Shown: positions 35,901 through 47,000 of the stretch, one piece after another
Layout of the letters: each line of letters opens with the position of its first letter
How positions within the stretch are numbered: the first letter of the stretch is position 1
NCBI GenBank assembly: GCA_905183005.1
Contig: CAJJDO010000152.1
Span: 65,607-129,606, forward strand
Direction of reading: 5' to 3'
Length of the DNA stretch: 64,000 nt
From: Paramecium pentaurelia
Taxonomy: Eukaryota > Ciliophora > Oligohymenophorea > Peniculida > Parameciidae
Translations under genes and position numbers: made by a program
Notes under the pieces: generated by a model
The model's database searches: none
The model's input: the letters and a program-made list of their open reading frames with translations, nothing else
Told to the model about the DNA's origin: nothing

Positions 35901-38816
35901 CTCTCACATCCTAATTATACTCTAAATTTCAATCGTTCTTATATCAATTCTATAGTATTATATGTAAGATCAAAATAATGTCTTAAAATCTATTATTAAT
36001 TTGGTAATTTAATTAACATATATTCAGTTTATATGTTTTTTGAAGTCATAGCTGAAAATAAATTAATTAATTTTCCAGCAAAACATTCTACTCCTGCTAT
36101 TACTTCATGTTCAAAAAATGGAATGAAATAAAATTTATTACAATCACACAACCATTTAAATATTTTTATAGCTCCATCTAAAAATTATAAACTTTAATAA
36201 GGTTAATCAAATGTTCCTAAAAGTCTAAATTCAGATTTTAATTCTTCATGAATACCTTTCTTATGTTCTCCTACTCCAAAATATTCTTTTAATTTATTTT
36301 TATCAGGATCTTAATTGATAGCAACAAATTTCAACTTAGTATGAAATGATTCTCTAATAGCTTTAGTTGTATCTTTAGCCAAAAATAATTCATAAGGTTC
36401 TAATACTCCTGCTAATAGAATTTGTGATAATCTGAAATCTGCACTAAATCTGGCTTTCTCTGTATTTACAAACTTAATAAAGCGAGCATTAGGAGCTATA
36501 AGTCGATCTGCCAAAAATAATCCTTTATGTGTATCATTATATCTCAAAACTATGATTATTTTCAAATTTTACTATTGATGAAGATATGAGACATAATAGT
36601 GATTTCAACTTCATGTTCTATTATGTCATCCAATTTAGTTACAGACATGATGTATAATAAAGCTTCACTAAAGAATTCATTATTCATCAAATGACTAACA
36701 GCTGCACAATTTTGAGTTATTTCATCCTATTCCTCAGTATATTATTATAATTAACCTAACAATGATATCAATTCATAATCATAATCAGAACCTAATAGTT
36801 TAATGTAAATTTAATCCATTAAATTTATTAAAACTAATGATGATTTTATTAAATTTAATAATTATATATCATTGTTTTTGGTTAATACTCTTATTATCAA
36901 CTTTAGGGCTGTAGTTTCTTGACAAATAACCACTATGCCCCCCTTAATTTATAAAATACGATAAATCAATTAACAACACTAACTATAATTCTAATTAAGC
37001 ACCATCATAGCAGCAATATATTTCATAAATTACATCTATTTAAACCACATTGCATTTGCATATGTAATACATAAATCTTTCATTTATAATATTTCTTTAA
37101 CCAATTTAAAATTAGCAGTCTTTGTCTTCTCAGCATCAAATAAACAATACATTAATTCTCTTTGTTTATCACAATAAAAATCTTTCTAAACAACAAATAA
37201 AAATAAATCTAATCCAACAAGATTCTCAAATTCCCATTAATATGGTAAATTATTTAATAAGAAATCCATAGTTCCTTCATCATTAAATGCCAATTTTCCT
37301 TAATATACCAAATCAATCATATTCTTTAATTTTCTAAATCTCACATAAATTTATAATCTATTTAATGCTATATGACAAGCTTATACAATTTTCTCATCTT
37401 CACTTTTTGATGCTGTATAAGCCAATAATTAAAATCCATTAAAATTACTAACTTATTCATTTGTAAATTATTATTACTCTTAAGTAATAGATTTACTCTT
37501 ACTCCTACTTCTACTTCTACTCTTTTTCTTATTTTTCTTTTTCTTTCCCTCTTTATTTTCTTTCTTTTTCTTTTCTTTATCTTTCTTTACTTTCTTCTTT
37601 TTCTTAGGTGATTTCTCAGAATCTTATGTTTTTATTTCAACATTTCTTGTTATTAATTCATTACAAAATTCTACATGATTCATACAATTATATAATGTTT
37701 CAATCACCTTTAATTTAAAATAACTAGGTGATTATTATTTTTCAATTAGAAATTCTAATAATTTATTTAAACCTCCTTTATCTAAAAATAATAAAGCATG
37801 ATATTTTGAACTCAATAATTATATAATAATAGGAAATGCTCTAATTGCTGATGAATAAGATGCATGAATAGCAAAGTTGACTGAATCAACAAGTGAAGTT
37901 GGTAATAATTTATAAATACGATCAACATCATTAAAATGTGCAGCTGAATGTATATCTGCTTTTGAATGTTTTAAATGTTTAGTTAAAACTCTATGCATTT
38001 ATTCCAATTTCTCATGATATAATGATACTAATTATTTATCTACAAAATCATAGTCTTAATCTATAGATTTTAATTCCTTAGCTAATATTTCTATTTATTT
38101 TTATGATTCTTATTAATTGAATTATTTATCTTCAAGTAATAATTATGGTTGAATATTATCTACACATAAATGATAATTCTCTTAGTTATAAATATGATCT
38201 AAAACTTCATTTCTTTATTTAATGATTTACTAATAGATTTTATTATCAACTGGTTAAGTAATTGCGCGCACTCTTTAAATTCTAGCATCAATTACATCAT
38301 TTAATTCCTATAATCCAATATTCTTACCATAAGATGGATTGTAACTTTAAATAGAATGTCCTGACATTATTTCACCATACATGCAAATTGTAAGTCGTTT
38401 ATATTATCCTCTAAAAACTATAAAATCGGTGATGTACTATTATTAATAATATAATATACTGGCTATTCAAGTGTAATTAAGATATCACAATTATTGGATG
38501 AGATTTCAGGACTTCCAAAAAGAAGTTGATATCTCGATTATGGTTTATTGGTTTAATAAGATTTTGCAAAAATCTCCAAATTACGAATAGGCTCTTCACT
38601 TTGAGTAATTGTAATTAATTTTTTCAGATTCTAATGTACATTATAACCAGGTTTAACAATTCTTATCAACTATACCTTTACAAGTGATTGGAATATAATT
38701 TCATCACAGACCTTTCCTTCTTTGACTTTCTATCTTGTTTGATTCTACCCACTTTCCAAATGCTCCAAGTTATCAAAGTATAACAATTATACAAAGTGAT
38801 CCATAGGATAACTCAT
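32965..38816 (-). CDS. Virilizer/VIRMA-like subunit of the m6A mRNA methylation complex, 1917 aa
   Basis: Four introns (38437-38459, 36550-36572, 33756-33781, 33523-33548) leave exactly 1918 codons. The N terminus follows Virilizer: a start like LLYFDNLEHLESG, then FQSLVKVQLIRIVKPG, LEIFAKSY, LLFGSPEI and ITDFIVFRGQYKRLTICMYG, the closing strand of its beta domain. The body is an alpha-solenoid (for example GGLNKLLEFLIEKQQ with YFKLKVIETLYNCMNH). Near residue 420 is a Lys/SR-rich stretch (37480-37640), probably a nuclear signal. The C terminus is Pro/Gln rich with eight octapeptide repeats. VIRMA scaffolds the METTL3/METTL14-WTAP writer in other eukaryotes. What looked like a separate downstream gene at 33734 is its last exons. 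Confidence 0.78.
33318..33522 (-). repeat. 24-bp tandem repeat coding PNQMGTQL
   Basis: Eight copies of a 24-bp unit, the CCCAT anchor recurring every 24 bp at 33332, 33356, 33380, 33404, 33428, 33452, 33476 and 33500. On the minus strand each codes PNQMGTQL with small variants (one QTQMGTQL, one flanking SNQM). Differences between copies are mostly synonymous or single-residue. It forms part of the tail of the Virilizer-like protein. Confidence 0.92.
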
Positions 38817-38929
38817 TATCAAAAGATTTTTAATTAAAATAAATAAATAGCTTCCTTTAATTACAACTAACAAAAGAAGCTTAAAGAGCACATATAATTA
38901 GAATTAAAATAGAAATAAAGGCAATTAAA

Positions 38930-39520
38930 TTGATGCCCAAAAATTCAGAATTACTAAGATTATTAAAAAAAATGAAATATTCATCAAAGATCATCGCCAA
39001 AAATTGAAATATATGATATCAACGATGCCATCAAAGATTTCAAGATTTCTAGTATAGTCTTGAATTCAACTCGGATAAATTTAGATATTAAAGAAAACTA
39101 TTTCAAACCCTTATTTGATTTAAATAAAGTGATAAAGGAATCTCTTCATATTCAAGAATTCTTTTTAAAGTTAAAAAATTCTTTTTAAAGTTAAAAAATT
39201 CTTATTGACAATAAAGAATATTAAAAAAGCGAGAATTTATTTAACTAGTGCTTTGAATAGTAAACTTAATGATGCATATATTTATTACAGGAGAGTACTT
39301 TCATTTTATAAAAATTAAGTATTCAAAAAAGTATTGTTGATCTTTGTCAAGCATTTGAAACAAATCATATCAAAGATATAAATCAGATATTCATTATAAT
39401 TTTGTAATTCAATTTGTCAATCTTGATGTATTTGACAAAGCAATCTAACTAATTACTAGTGCTATGGAACTACAAAAATATAAACTGCTTATATAAATGA
39501 AAGAGTAAAGTATTATTTGT
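38930..39520 (+). pseudogene. decayed gene fragment, helical repeat (TPR/PCI-like) protein
   Basis: Protein-like segments appear in different frames in order: KIEIYDINDAIKDFKISSIV and ENYFKPLFDLNKVIKESL, then ALNSKLNDAYIYYRRVLSFY, then SIVDLCQAFETNHIKDINQI, then IQFVNLDVFDKAIQLITSAM. No normal introns join them. A direct 20-bp tandem duplication lies at about 39160-39200. The pieces have the spacing of helical-hairpin repeats as in TPR or PCI proteins, but no family can be named. I read this as a degraded gene, perhaps an ohnolog left from genome duplication. Confidence 0.4.
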
Positions 39521-39961
39521 TAGTTTATAAAATTACATTAAAAATAGATAGATTTTATGAAATATATCAAATTACAATCATGGAGATGAATATAGATAAT
39601 ATTATATTTACAATTATAATATAAAATGTTAAATAATGTTAATAAATAAATAGATTTAATTGAAAACTTAATAAGGAGTTTATAAAAACTATAATTAATA
39701 TTATAGGTAATAATAATTAGCAATCAATTAAGTCTTTAATGATTATAAAATGTAATTTTATTGAAATTACCATTAAAAATATCTAAATTACTAAATTTGA
39801 ACTATTAAATGAAATATTTTTTATATTGAAAAATGATGATACACATCGATTTTATCATAATGAATGAATTATTATAAATTTGGCTCTTATTTTATTAAAT
39901 TACAACACAAATTATTTAAATATCATTTTTTAACTATTATTAAATTTTTGATAATTAAGTC
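39521..39961. other. non-coding A+T-rich stretch
   Basis: About 440 bp with many AT and TAA runs, lying between the decayed fragment and the TLDc gene. No coding frame or RNA gene seen. Confidence 0.45.
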
Positions 39962-41175
39962 TCATTCATAAATTATTTAATAAATCTCACATTCAACAAC
40001 ATTTGGTTCCATAGCACCTAATAGATGTGTTGAATATTTTGAAGTGTCAACACCTGCAGGGGCTTTATATACAACTCCTAATCTAGAATATCCTGATTTA
40101 AAATCAGGATTTATTCTTAAATCTTAATCAGAATTACCCGTACCTCCAAATAAAAGATATTAGTTATGATTAAACCATTATGTATAATTTCCCATATTTT
40201 ATATAATTGGATAAATTTAATTTAAATTCTTCGAAAATAAAAAAGAAGGATTGTTTTCAGTAGTTCCAGAATACCCACTTTCATGCCAAATATATGGAGT
40301 AAATACACCAAATTCAGTATTATTAGAAGATTTAAAAAACCAAAGTAAATTTTCCTTTCCAATTATCACATTCCTAATTGCTTAAAATGTTAATCCTTTT
40401 TCTAAGCTTCGATAAATTGGTTTTTTTTATGATACTTATCTTTTAACATTGTTTTAAATAGTATTCATTAATAACTTCCAAAAAGGATTTGAAAATTTAA
40501 CATAATCTAGTTCCACCTTATTTATTAATGTAAATATATCTTCAAATTTCTCACTTTTACAAACTCTAGAATAAACACATAAAATACTTTTTAGATATCT
40601 TATCATATAGTTCTTCTAAATTTTGTAAATCTTCTTATTTAGCCACTTAATTCATTACCTTTATAGATTAAAAATAATTGTAAAATTTATTTTAAATTTA
40701 TTAAATGATCTCAATCTTAAAACTATTATTTTGATTTACAAGTAATTAAAAGTTTGATTTAAATTCATCTAATTTGATTATCTTATCTTATAATATTTAA
40801 ATACATTATGAAAATTAGTTTTCTATTCTTACAATAATTCCGATTGCCACTATTCTAATTAAATTAATAAGTTATCAATTGCTTATTTTATTACTTCCAA
40901 TTGTTCTTTTTAATCATTTAAGAATTTAACTAAATCTGTTTTATCTTTTATATCTGTAAATTAAAAGGCTTTTTCTGGATGATCATTTATCTAAATAACA
41001 ATGATAGTTTAACTTAAACAAGATCTACAATTTTATTAGCATCAAATTATTATTATGTTTTAATTAGATTTAGAAGACAACTGCCACAAATTAATCTTGC
41101 ATCTTCTTTTCTTAATTCTAGTAAATTTAGGATTTAATAGCTATGTGTTGGACAAAATGGTAGATTATTATACAT
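39962..41175 (-). CDS. B-box-like zinc finger plus TLDc domain protein, about 379 aa
   Basis: Introns of 29 (or 38), 23 and 22 nt close the frame (380 or 377 codons). The N terminus has CPTH ... LICGSCLLNL, a B-box-like Cys/His set. A central coiled coil (about residues 80-190) precedes a TLDc domain: FWKLLMNTIQN, RSLEKGLTFQAI, ENLLWFFKSSNNTEFGVFTP, NPSFLFSKN, YLLFGGTGNSDQDLRI. The B-box/coiled-coil/TLDc layout is common in ciliates. In animals TLDc proteins act in oxidative-stress defence and V-ATPase disassembly; the role here is unknown. Confidence 0.82.
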
Positions 41176-41359
41176 GATTGAATTCTATTATTTATTAATA
41201 TTATAATTAATGTATATTCTAAATAATAAATAATAGATTTATATTTAATGAATTTCTATAATTATTATAATATATAATAGATGAAGAAATATAAAATGTT
41301 TATAAATAGAAAAGAATAATTATAAATTTATTTTGTTTTTTCAAAATTTTTAATAAACA

Positions 41360-42148
41360 ATGTAAGGAATAATTGAGATAGATCCAAAAATTATATTGGA
41401 ATTTATGGCTGAAGAGAATAGATTTGCTCATGCTTAATTAACACTATATAATGTATAGTCTTAACAAATTGCTTTTAAAGTAAAATGATCTATTATAATA
41501 TTTTAGATAAAAACTACAGTTCCTTAAATGTTTTAAGTCAAACCAAGTGTAGGATTTATTGATGGGAATCAATCATAAATTATTGAAATATCTACAACTT
41601 AAGCAATTGGATTAGATTAAAAGTTTGATGCAAAATTCTAAATAAATGCTTGTCTTAGAGATTCAAATGAATAAGGTACATTGTGTGAATCTAACTGAGA
41701 TTTGAATTAATTTTGGAGAAGTAGAGACTAATCAACGATTCAAACAACTTAACTTAAGAGTAAATTGAAATATCAAAATCCTCAAGATCAATAGAATCAA
41801 TAATAATAATAATAAACTACAGGTGATTCTAAGATATTAGAATCTAGTGTATTTAATTCATCTCATTCTGAATCAAGAATGTTCAAATCTATCAAAGATG
41901 ATAATTAAAAAGATGAATTAGTGAAACAATATAAGGATCAACTTGAAAAATTAGTAATAAAATAAATATTTCTTAGTCTTAAGAATATTAATTCTTTAAA
42001 TAAAAAGTTTAATAGGAGTAATTCAATAGTTTATAGAAGAAAGGTATTTTTTATTAAAATATATATATATATAGAATCAATAAATACAAAATAAGCATTA
42101 ATTTTCGTAATAATTGCATTAGTAATTGGATATATTATTGGAAAATGA
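41360..42148 (+). CDS. VAP-like tail-anchored ER protein with MSP domain, 227 aa
   Basis: Introns of 27, 24, 23 and 31 nt (the last at 42044-42074) leave 228 codons. The MSP domain is at residues about 1-110: LTLYNVQSQQIAFKIKTTVP, then FQVKPSVGFIDGN, the classic FxxKTT core that binds FFAT motifs. A Gln-rich linker and a coiled coil (QEYQFFKQKVQQEQF) precede a C-terminal membrane anchor, ALIFVIIALVIGYIIGK, which ends the protein. VAPs tether the ER to other membranes through FFAT partners. The 24-nt intron is a multiple of three and contains the in-frame TGA that otherwise would stop the protein. Confidence 0.9.
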
Positions 42149-42170
42149 TAAAATAATTTATATGAAATCA

Positions 42171-42333
42171 TCATTTTATTCTAGGCAATTTTAAAGGTGG
42201 AGTAGGAGGTAATGTATACCAAAATTCTTCATTTTTATCTTATTAATAATCATTATTTAAAGAATTTCCATTTACAGATCGTTTAGATTAAGTTAATTTG
42301 AATGCTTCTTCAGTTGAATTTGTTTTACTAAAT

Positions 42334-42366
<33 letters not shown>

Positions 42367-42930
42367 TTACCAATTACTTTATTTAATGTATACTATACTT
42401 CCTTAACCTTTTATAATAATTCCTTCATTTCTTATACTTCTTCTATTAATTCTTTTAATTCCTTATGTTTAGCTGCTTATAAAATCTATAAATCAAGAAA
42501 TTCAGTTTATTTTTGACTTAATTAATTACCAAAATCTTAAACTTAAGCTTAAGATCTTTATAACTACTTTTCTAATTAATGTAATTCCATTCTTAAATTT
42601 GTATTAGTTTCTAATAATTCATCTACCATATTTGTTCTTTCCACATGTTTAAATTTAGCTACTTCTATTTATTTGATTAATTTTGCTTGAAATTTTGTTC
42701 CTATTTAAACAGGTTTCTCCAATTCAACAGCAATTATATTTCTAATCATTTATTCTTCATTATTCAGTATTTCCTCTAATTCTTACTAAGTCTATTCAAT
42801 TTCTGTTGTGATCTTGATTCTATTTTGTCTCTCTTTTTCAAGTACTTTGAAACAATTATTCGAAGTTTCCTTATTTATAATTATAATATACTTCTAATTT
42901 AATGAGAGCATCTTCTAATTATTTTAACAT
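42171..42930 (-). CDS. coiled-coil protein, 245 aa
   Basis: A 22-nt intron near the start gives 246 codons. Most of the protein (residues about 10-170) is one continuous coiled coil (TEIEQTQQELEEILNNEEQ, KELKELIEEVQEMKELLQKV). A run of nine Asn follows, from an AAT microsatellite, and the C terminus is Pro-rich (TLPPTPPLKLPRIK). No family recognised. It converges on the VAP gene with 22 bp between the stops. Confidence 0.78.
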
Positions 42931-43153
42931 TAAATTTATAAAATTAACAAATGAAAACAATGTAAATAATATATATATATATATGATAACTTATATATAC
43001 TTAATCAAAATTTTGAAATATAAAGAAACTAACAAACTATTTTTAAATAAATAAATAAAATAAAATGGATATTTATAACAAACCTAGATAAAGATTTAAA
43101 GAGAAATAGATAATCATTTAGTCTATTATGATCATATAAATAATCGAATATGA

Positions 43154-44000
43154 TCATACATACAATCTCGTTGGTAAATTTTATTGTAACATTGATAATG
43201 TCTTATCATAATCTTATAGAAGATAATTTTTTTAATTTTAGTGTAATTACAATTTATTAGATATTGGATTGATTGATATAGGTGTTTCTCTATTTTGAAT
43301 TGGTGGAAGTTTCAAAGGTTTATTCATATATTCATATTTAGGTTATGAAGGTTCAGTTATCTTATTTTCAAATATTTAATTTTAAGGAGTAGGTGAAATA
43401 GAATATGATTTTATCCTTTAAGGTTGTTTTTCACTTTCAGATTAATGATCTATTTTGGATTCCAATTAAGAAAGATAAAGGGCTTTGTTATTTTAAGCTC
43501 TTAAGTGATCTCTTTCTTATCTTAATTTCTAGGCTTTCTCTTAGTTTCTAACAACTTTACTTGTTGATGTTCCAGGAATGGCTCCTTCTATATCATTTGT
43601 AGCTAGTAATCTATCCCCTTATAGATTTCCTCATATTATTTAATAATACTTAGGTTAATCATAATAATTTTCTAATGCTCGATATTATTTGATTTCTCCT
43701 TCTTGTAGATTGTAATGCTTTTTATGTGAACCATCAAAATAATTCTCTCCTTAAGGAACACAACTATTATTAAAATGATGAAAATCATGTTAATATCTTT
43801 TACGACCATATTGAGGATCTTGCTTAGGAATTGTATATCTAGAAAATATTAGTGTAAGAGATTAACTGTAATTTTAAGTTATTATTTTAACGAATATCAT
43901 ATGGATTGATCTTATCTAAATATGAACTCTTTTATTTTGTTTGAGCACCTAAAATGTCAACAGTTAACAATGATCTATCAAATTAATGTAAATTATTCAT
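43154..44000 (-). CDS. probable ciliary protein with in-frame TGA, about 260-272 aa
   Basis: A 28-nt intron starting GTT closes the first frame. The body reads QDPQYGRKRYQHDFHHFN, then GDRLLATNDIEGAIPGTSTS, then a coiled coil RNQEKAQKLRQERDHLRA and a Pro-rich tail. The LLATNDIEGA piece resembles short conserved stretches in alveolate flagellar proteins, which is a weak hint. A TGA at 43631-43633 interrupts the frame with coding on both sides. A 39-nt GT-AG intron beginning at the upstream GTATTATT would remove it and keep frame; that is long for this genome but possible. Otherwise the gene is broken or the base is wrong. Confidence 0.6.
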
Positions 44001-44066
44001 TTTAATAAAAATTATTGAATATTTTATTTTTTATACATATTAAATTTGATTTCTAATTATTATATA

Positions 44067-47000
44067 TCATTTATCTTAACTATGAACCAAAAAACTAATG
44101 AATTCTTTAATAGTTTTAATCTTCTAAATCACACGCAAAGGAATCATCATAATCAATCCTTTAGTTCTCCAAATATCTCTTGTCATTTTCATTTAAGCTG
44201 GTAACCAGATTATGAAATATATAAAAAATAGTAAAACTTCAAAAACTATGAATATTGCTAATAACTAGGTTTGTGTTATTTCTATATCTTATTTTAATGC
44301 TGTTAAGAATTAATCAAGTAAATAACGAAAAGCAACTATATAAAATTATCAATTTATGTTACCTTTTAAAAAGATATTTTACATAATACGTGATTCTGTA
44401 GTCTATTTGAAATTATTCAAATTATAGATATAATTAGTTACATTATCAGAATCATTAGTTATATTTCTAAATCTACCCCAACCTCTAGCAGCAACACTAA
44501 AATTAACTTCAGGATGTCCATAAAACATGTCATAAATAGTCATTATGTACCTAACATTCTCAAAATATCTTGCTATTGCTACTGCCATCCCTTATTAAAT
44601 TGAACCATTTGCAAATGTTTCACAATATTCAATTGTTGTATATCCCTTTTATACAAAAGTATTACAAGGATTTAACATAAAAATAGATTAGAAAGTATCA
44701 TAATAATTAGAATTCTATATTTCAGAATTCTTAGCATGTTCTTAATGTAAATCTGAATCAACTTCATAATTTAATTGTATATTATTCATAACTACTGAGT
44801 ATGCATTCTCTAAAAGTATTGGTTCTTCTGGATTTAAAAATAATTATCTTTCACAATTATCAACAAATCTATAATATGATCCACATCTGGCTGTAACATT
44901 TAATTCTGGTATCTATTATTTTAAATTATTATAAGTAATTTAATTTAGGAAATAATTTAATAAGAAATATCCTTAAAAAGTAAAAAGAATAAAAGTAATT
45001 ATTAAAATTTATGAGCGATGAAATGAATTTGTATTTTTAAAGATTTTTTTTTTTCTTTTTGAATTTAAAGTTCTACTTAATTCTTTATGTTAATCTTATT
45101 CTTCATCACTTAAATCAGAAGATACTTCTTCCTCTTCCCCTACTTATAAATTTGATATAAAATTTTCACTTTTGTTATATAAATATTTTACAGTTTTTTC
45201 TGGAATCTCCATAAATAATTGTAATATTGTTTCTTATATCTAATTTATCTATATAATTAAAACCACAATCATTATTAATTAAATAAAAAAAGAACATGCT
45301 GCTACTATCATAAATATAAAAAAGATATTAACATTATTTTCTGTCAAATTCTATATTCCATAAGAATATTAGTTTGTCTCATTTCTAAATTAAAATATTA
45401 TTGCATTCTATAAATTATAAGTTATAAATGTTGCATCTTCATCATCTAATGTCAAATTTTATAATGGTTTATCTCTAACTAAAAGTGCTTTACTAATTAT
45501 TTATTAAGTAGCTTCAATTAAATCATAATTAGAAAAACTATTTTTTGAAATCCTTACATTAACAACACTTTTAGAATGTAATTCTTCTATTTATTCATTA
45601 ATATAAAGATCATTCAACATTATTTTTTTATTTGCATCTGTTAATGCAAAAATTGAATTATTTAATTCAGTTCTTTATTCTGCTTCATAAATTATAGCTT
45701 CAGATTCAGTCATATTCCAAATTCCAATCCTTAACATTTCTAAATTCTAAACATTCATTACAATTTGACTACATTCTTGATTTCTTAAACTTGCATATTC
45801 AATAAGATTTAATGAATTTTAAACATTTTCAAATAAAAATAATCCTAAAAAATAGGATGTAAATGATAATGTTAATACAGTTATCATTAAAATATTAATA
45901 GTCCAACTTAAATAAACTATTACTTTTGGTCTTTATTAATCATTTATTGTAGAATTTAATGCTTTTCTATTTCTAAATACATTATTCCTTTAACCTTATT
46001 CAATTTCCTCTGGATTATCTGAATTTTTTTAAAATACACTTGAATGTTAAACTTCATCAGATTCAGAAAAACTCATTCTAATATCATCAATATCTTAAAT
46101 CCTATTATCAAATAATTTTAATGTTCTTATCCCTTCTGCATAATTTATTTTTTCAACTTTCAACTCTTCAACCTTTTCTTTCTTTTCAGCTTAAGTTTCT
46201 TCACTCAATCTAGAAGATTACTCCCAAATTACTGTTTAATCAACTCTAGCCGAATTACCTTCTTCTTGATTCTCACCAATATATAATGCTTTTGAAGGAT
46301 AATATTTAAATTAAAAATTACTCATAAATGTATTTGGTACTACTAATTATTATTGTACATCAGGACTTAAAATTTAACTCTATTCATTTTACACTTTCTC
46401 TAATTTTATAACATATCCCATTACTTAATCTTAATGTTCATTTGAAATTTCAGTTATTTAAATTTAAAATAATATCTAAGTCTAATCTTCTAAATCGCTA
46501 ATATAATATTAAAGATAATTAGAATTAGAAACTATATTTGATTATAAGTTTAAACTAATTACACAACCTGTCTTATTTAAATAATCATTTCTATTGTAAT
46601 TTGAAAACAACTCATGAAAATAGATCTTTCTATGACTAATCATCTTTTAATCTATAAATAAATTACAAATACAAGATGAAGAAATACATTCAATTACATC
46701 ATCACTATCTAATATTAAATAGCATCCTGCTTTAAAAGTACGTAATGTTCTAAATTATGCAGCAATTAAAATATTTTCATCAATTGATTATAATGCTTTC
46801 ATATAAATATAACAAGGAAGAATATAACCTGACTTTAATTTTATATAAACTAATCTCTCCTTTGTAAGTTTTTGTTAATCATTATTCTACATAAACATTT
46901 CCATATAATTATCATGAAATTTAGCATAAATTTAAGGAATCAATAAATTTATTTTTCTATTAATCAATTCTGTTTTGTGATATCCAAATAAATTGCAAAT

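Noticed and set aside
43075..43300. Plus-strand frame starting MDIYNKPRQRF
   Set aside because: It overlaps the 3' end of the minus-strand gene, which has better codon texture and closes in frame; I treat the plus frame as a shadow.
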